From Streptococcus sp. bf_0095 (GTDB lineage Bacteria > Bacillota > Bacilli > Lactobacillales > Streptococcaceae): a stretch of DNA of 64,000 nt. Below are positions 60,625-64,000 of the stretch, piece by piece. A program made the position numbers and the translations under genes. The notes under the pieces are model-generated. The model was given only the letters and a program-made list of their open reading frames with translations, was not told the DNA's origin and did not search any database. Within the stretch, counting starts at the first letter, position 1. Each line of letters opens with the position of its first letter. The DNA is taken from assembly GCF_004166885.1 (NCBI RefSeq), contig NZ_RCYU01000003.1, positions 186,001 to 250,000 of the forward strand, given 5' to 3'.

Positions 60625-62589
60625 ATGAAAGTAAATAAACGGTTCGTACTGGCCGGTGTTTCTCTGGCCAGCGCTCTTCTATTGACAGCCTGCGGTGGTG
60701 GAAGCAGCAATCAATCTACTTATTCTTATATTTATTCAACAGATCCAAATACATTGGACTACATTGCATCGACTCGTACAACGACGTCTGATATTACAAG
60801 TAACCTTGTTGATGGTTTGTTAGAAAATGATAAATATGGAAATTTAATCCCAAGTTTGGCAGAAGACTGGACAGTTTCAGAAGATGGCTTGGTCTATACC
60901 TATAAACTTCGAAAAGATGCTAAATGGTACACCAGTGAAGGGGAAGAGTATGGTGCTGTAACAGCTCACGATTTTGTGACAGGAATCAAACATGCTGTGG
61001 AATCAAAATCAGAAGGTCTCTTCTTAATCCAAAACTCCATTAAAGGTTTGGATGCCTATGCCAAGGGTGAAACAACAGATTTCAAGACAGTTGGCGTGAA
61101 AGCCCTAGATGATTACACCGTTCAATATACCTTGGAACGCCCAGAAAGCTTTTGGAATTCTAAGACGACATCAGGCGTCCTTTTCCCAGTTAACGCAGCT
61201 TTCTTAGAATCTCAAGGAAAAGACTTTGGTTCTTTAAAACCAAGTAGTATTCTCTATAACGGTCCCTATTATTTGAAGAATTTAACTTCAAAATCTCAAA
61301 TTGAACTTGTAAAAAATAAAGAATACTATGATGAAAAGAATGTTCATATTGATAATGTGAAGTTGACTTACAATGACGGATCAGATCCAGAATCAGTCAT
61401 CAAGAAATTTGAGAATGGACAATATTCATTTGCGACGGTAATGCCAAATAGCTCCACTTATAAGAGTGTGAAAAAGAAATTTGGTGATAATATTGTTTAT
61501 GGTGTTCAATATGGTACATCTTACTATCTAGGCTTCAACATCGATCGTCAGAAGTATAACCATACAGCCAAAACGACAGATGCTCAAAAATCGTCTACAA
61601 AACAAGCGATTTTAAACAAGGATTTCCGTCAAGCCGTCAACTTTGCCTTTGACCGTGAAGCCTATGCAGCTCAAACATCTGGTGCGGATGCGGCGACCAA
61701 GATTCTTCGAAACACCTTGGTTCCACCGACTTTTGTTCAAGTAAATGGTGAAGAGTTCGGTAAGGTTGTTGAGAAACAATTGGTGACCTATGGGGATGAG
61801 TGGAAAGACGTAAATCTAGATGATGCCCAAACCACTCTCTACAATCAAGAAAAAGCTAAGGCTGAATTTGCAAAAGCCAAAGAACAACTACAAAAAGAAG
61901 GGGTACAATTCCCAATTCATTTGGATTACGTTGTTAGTCAGACAGATAACAGTCAGGTACAACAAGCTAGCTCCTTCAAACAATCCGTAGAAGCTGTTCT
62001 TGGTGCAGACAATGTTGTCGTAGATATTCAGAAATTATCTGATGATGACTTTAACAATATTACCTACTTCACAGATACTGCTGCTGAGAAAGATTATGAT
62101 CTTGCAGGCGGAGGATGGGTGCCAGACTACCAAGATCCATCTACTTATTTAGAGAGTTTAAGTCCTGTTAACGGTTCGGTTTTCTACTATCTAGGTGTGA
62201 ATGCAGGTTCAAACAGCCCTTCTATTACAGCAGTTGACTTTGGGAAGTATGCAGAGCTCTTAAAAGATGCCAATGCAGAAGTGAGTGACCAAGCTGTACG
62301 GTATGAGAAATACGCAGCCGCTCAAGCATGGCTAACCGATAGTTCGTTGATCTTACCAACTGTTTCAAATGGTGGAACGCCAATGTTGCAACGGACTGTC
62401 CCATATAGTCGTGCTGCTTCATGGGTTGGAACAAAAGGTACAGGAACCAACTATAAATATCTTGAACTTTCAGATGAAGTCATCAAGACAAAAGATTACG
62501 ATGCAAGTAAAGAAAAATGGTTGAAAGAAAAGGCTGAATCCAATAAAAAAGCCCAAGAAGAATTAAAGAACCACATCGAATCGAAATAG
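60625..62589 (+). CDS. Oligopeptide-binding lipoprotein, OppA/AmiA/AliA family
   Basis: 654 residues from ATG 60625 (AAGGAG 6 nt upstream; the GTG at 60622 is too close). Lipobox LLTAC. SBP_bac_5 fold: TLDYIASTRTTTSDITSNLVDGL, NLIPSLAEDWTVSEDGLVYTYKLRKDAKW, AHDFVTGIKHA, and RQAVNFAFDREAY. Delivers peptides to an Opp/Ami permease that is not in the window. Length and motifs match pneumococcal AliA/AliB/AmiA. Next to a second, closely related gene. Confidence 0.93.
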   Translation: MKVNKRFVLAGVSLASALLLTACGGGSSNQSTYSYIYSTDPNTLDYIASTRTTTSDITSNLVDGLLENDKYGNLIPSLAEDWTVSEDGLVYTYKLRKDAKWYTSEGEEYGAVTAHDFVTGIKHAVESKSEGLFLIQNSIKGLDAYAKGETTDFKTVGVKALDDYTVQYTLERPESFWNSKTTSGVLFPVNAAFLESQGKDFGSLKPSSILYNGPYYLKNLTSKSQIELVKNKEYYDEKNVHIDNVKLTYNDGSDPESVIKKFENGQYSFATVMPNSSTYKSVKKKFGDNIVYGVQYGTSYYLGFNIDRQKYNHTAKTTDAQKSSTKQAILNKDFRQAVNFAFDREAYAAQTSGADAATKILRNTLVPPTFVQVNGEEFGKVVEKQLVTYGDEWKDVNLDDAQTTLYNQEKAKAEFAKAKEQLQKEGVQFPIHLDYVVSQTDNSQVQQASSFKQSVEAVLGADNVVVDIQKLSDDDFNNITYFTDTAAEKDYDLAGGGWVPDYQDPSTYLESLSPVNGSVFYYLGVNAGSNSPSITAVDFGKYAELLKDANAEVSDQAVRYEKYAAAQAWLTDSSLILPTVSNGGTPMLQRTVPYSRAASWVGTKGTGTNYKYLELSDEVIKTKDYDASKEKWLKEKAESNKKAQEELKNHIESK

Positions 62590-62624
62590 CTGGGATAGTA
62601 AGAACGCATAAGTTTAAGTAGGGG

Positions 62625-62680
62625 AAGGAGCCACTAAAAAGGATTGATTTTTTAGACAGTCCTCCGCTTAGTGGCTCCTT
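62625..62680 (+). terminator. Long inverted repeat between the two oppA-like genes
   Basis: AAGGAGCCACTAA (62625-62637) and TTAGTGGCTCCTT (62668-62680), a perfect 13-bp stem around a 30-nt loop with inner AGGA/TCCT pairing. No real T-run follows, so processing or weak termination is as likely as a standard terminator. Confidence 0.6.
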
Positions 62681-62690
62681 TCACTTGCCA

Positions 62691-62737
62691 AATATTCAGA
62701 AAATTTAGTTTACTTTTTGTCTCACTTATGCTATAAT
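62691..62737 (+). promoter_or_regulatory. CodY box and promoter of the second oppA-like gene
   Basis: AATATTCAGAAAATT (62691-62705) matches the CodY consensus at 14 of 15 and is 3 bp from TTTACT (62709-62714), 17-bp spacer, extended -10 TGCTATAAT (hexamer 62732-62737). Repression in rich amino-acid conditions is inferred. Confidence 0.78.
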
Positions 62738-62769
62738 TCTATCTAAATTCAATAAAATGGAGACTCAAA

Positions 62770-64000
62770 ATGAAAAAAAGTAAAGTTTTTGCATTTGCCG
62801 GAGTAACATTGCTCGCAGCAACTTTCCTTGCAGCATGTTCTGGCTCAAAAGATAGCAAGTCTGCATCAAAAAAAGATACAACATATGGCTATGTTTATAC
62901 AGATGATCCAACAACTTTGGATTACACTGTATCTTCAAAAGCTTCCGTACACGATATTACAACAAACGGTGTAGATGGTTTGTTGGAGAACGACAAATAC
63001 GGAAACCTTGTACCATCTATTGCTGAAGATTGGTCTGTTTCAAAAGACGGTTTGACCTATACTTACAAAATCCGTAAGGGTGTTAAATGGTATGATGCCG
63101 ACGGCGAAGAGCATGGTGAAGTAACAGCACATGACTTTGTTACTGGATTGAAGCATGCGGCAGACAAGAAATCAGAATCTCTTCCATTGGTAAAAGACTC
63201 AATCAAAGGATTGAAAGACTACTCAGAAGGAAAAATTTCAGACTTCTCTGAGGTTGGGGTCAAAGCAGTAGATGATTATACACTTGAGTATACTTTGAAC
63301 CAACCAGAAACTTTCTGGAATTCAAAAACAACTAATGGTGTTCTTTTCCCGATTAGTACAGATTTCTTGAAGAGCAAGGGTGATGAATTTGGTCAACCAG
63401 GTAATGTTAAATCAATCTTGTTCAATGGTCCATTCCTTTTGAAATCAATCACTTCTAAATCAGAAATCACTTTTGAAAAGAATGAAGAGTATTGGGATAA
63501 GGACAACGTTCATATCGACAAGATCAAATTCTCTTATTATGATGGATCAGACCAAGATTCATTGGCGCGTGGCTTTAGCGATGGTTCATATTCCCAAGCT
63601 CGTCTATTCCCTGCTAGCTCTAACTTTGCGTCTGTTGAAGAAAAATACAAAGATAATATCTACAACACACAGCCTGGTTCTGGTGTAGCAGTCTTAGGTT
63701 TCAACATTGACCGTCAAGCCTACAACCATACTTCTAAGACGTCAGATGACCAGAAATCTTCTACTAAGAAAGCTATCTTAAACAAGAATTTCCGTCAAGC
63801 AATCACCTTTGCCTTGAACCGTGAGAATTATTCAGCACAAGTCAATGGTAAAGACTATGCTAAGGCTGCTATTCGGAATATGTACACTGCACCTGCCTTT
63901 GTTCAAGTAAACGGTAAAGACTTTGGTGATGTAGTAGCAGACAAGTTGCAAACATATGGAGATCAATGGAGCGGTGTGAATCTTGCGGACGGTCAAAACG
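62770..64000 (+). CDS. Oligopeptide-binding lipoprotein, 3' end outside the window
   Basis: ATG at 62770, frame open to the window end (410 codons seen of an expected about 650). Signal peptide with lipobox FLAAC; then YGYVYTDDPTTLDYTVSSKAS, VDGLLENDKYGNLVPSIAEDW, AHDFVTGLKHAA, RQAITFALNRENY, the same SBP_bac_5 blocks as the preceding protein, with which it shares most positions by eye. A recent duplication or a specificity pair, as AliA/AliB. Under its own CodY-linked promoter. Confidence 0.93.
   Translation, partial: MKKSKVFAFAGVTLLAATFLAACSGSKDSKSASKKDTTYGYVYTDDPTTLDYTVSSKASVHDITTNGVDGLLENDKYGNLVPSIAEDWSVSKDGLTYTYKIRKGVKWYDADGEEHGEVTAHDFVTGLKHAADKKSESLPLVKDSIKGLKDYSEGKISDFSEVGVKAVDDYTLEYTLNQPETFWNSKTTNGVLFPISTDFLKSKGDEFGQPGNVKSILFNGPFLLKSITSKSEITFEKNEEYWDKDNVHIDKIKFSYYDGSDQDSLARGFSDGSYSQARLFPASSNFASVEEKYKDNIYNTQPGSGVAVLGFNIDRQAYNHTSKTSDDQKSSTKKAILNKNFRQAITFALNRENYSAQVNGKDYAKAAIRNMYTAPAFVQVNGKDFGDVVADKLQTYGDQWSGVNLADGQN

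Overview
The window comes from a Streptococcus chromosome, most likely the mitis/sanguinis/parasanguinis side of the genus. This rests on a YSIRK/LPXTG surface hexosaminidase with two GH20 domains (StrH), a complete tagatose-6-phosphate lac operon (lacR, lacABCD, lacTFEG), the ilvB-ilvN-ilvC-ilvA cluster, a fused amino-acid-binding/permease protein followed by its ATPase, the mecA-tagO-sufCDSUB-dacA-oppA order, and CodY- and CcpA-type sites. Species cannot be fixed from the sequence alone.

Layout. 1-4.4 kb is accessory: two overlapping DUF262 (GmrSD-like) genes, the first cut by the window edge, a RelB/YafQ toxin-antitoxin pair, an Imm26-like gene and a 49-codon ORF. pepS (4.4-5.7 kb) is followed by an approximately 480-bp array of structured intergenic repeats and then strH. 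10.1-12.6 kb is a tightly overlapping truA / B6-or-HMP kinase / ECF S-component / UPF0340 operon, apparently transcribed from a leaderless promoter. 12.8-17 kb holds tig, rpoE, a B3/B4-domain gene, tRNA-Leu and fba. Next comes a lipoprotein gene bracketed by two copies of the fba terminator, then the lac regulon (18.1-26.7 kb). 26.7-32.4 kb contains a small operator/mini-ORF/terminator unit, an ABC-2 exporter, a decayed GNAT gene, tRNA-Thr with a probable integrase relic, and a LytTR regulator between two related membrane proteins. 32.4-39.4 kb holds rpmB, asp23-fakA, a DUF1307 lipoprotein, and an operon of two tiny membrane proteins, an ABC transporter and a DesK/NarL-type two-component system. 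39.6-44.3 kb is branched-chain amino-acid synthesis with CodY boxes. 44.4-53.2 kb has an SPFH protein, amino-acid ABC genes, DUF2207, uppP, mecA and tagO. 53.3-59.1 kb is the SUF Fe-S operon. 59.2-64 kb has a DacA-like protein and two oligopeptide-binding lipoproteins, the second cut by the window end.

How it fits together. Carbon supply is handled by StrH and the lac regulon, with a cre and LacR-type operators visible. Nitrogen supply is handled by the ilv genes and peptide-binding proteins, with three near-consensus CodY boxes. Envelope functions are represented by uppP, tagO, DacA, the LiaF-like/LytTR system and the ABC/two-component operon.

Most unusual observations: a DacA (PBP3) homologue lacking the catalytic Ser and Lys of SxxK and the Ser of SxN; the LytTR/LiaF-TM module with a 21-bp-period direct repeat just upstream of its promoter; the intergenic repeat array downstream of pepS; the lipoprotein cassette inside a duplicated fba terminator; and the DUF262 pair at the left edge.
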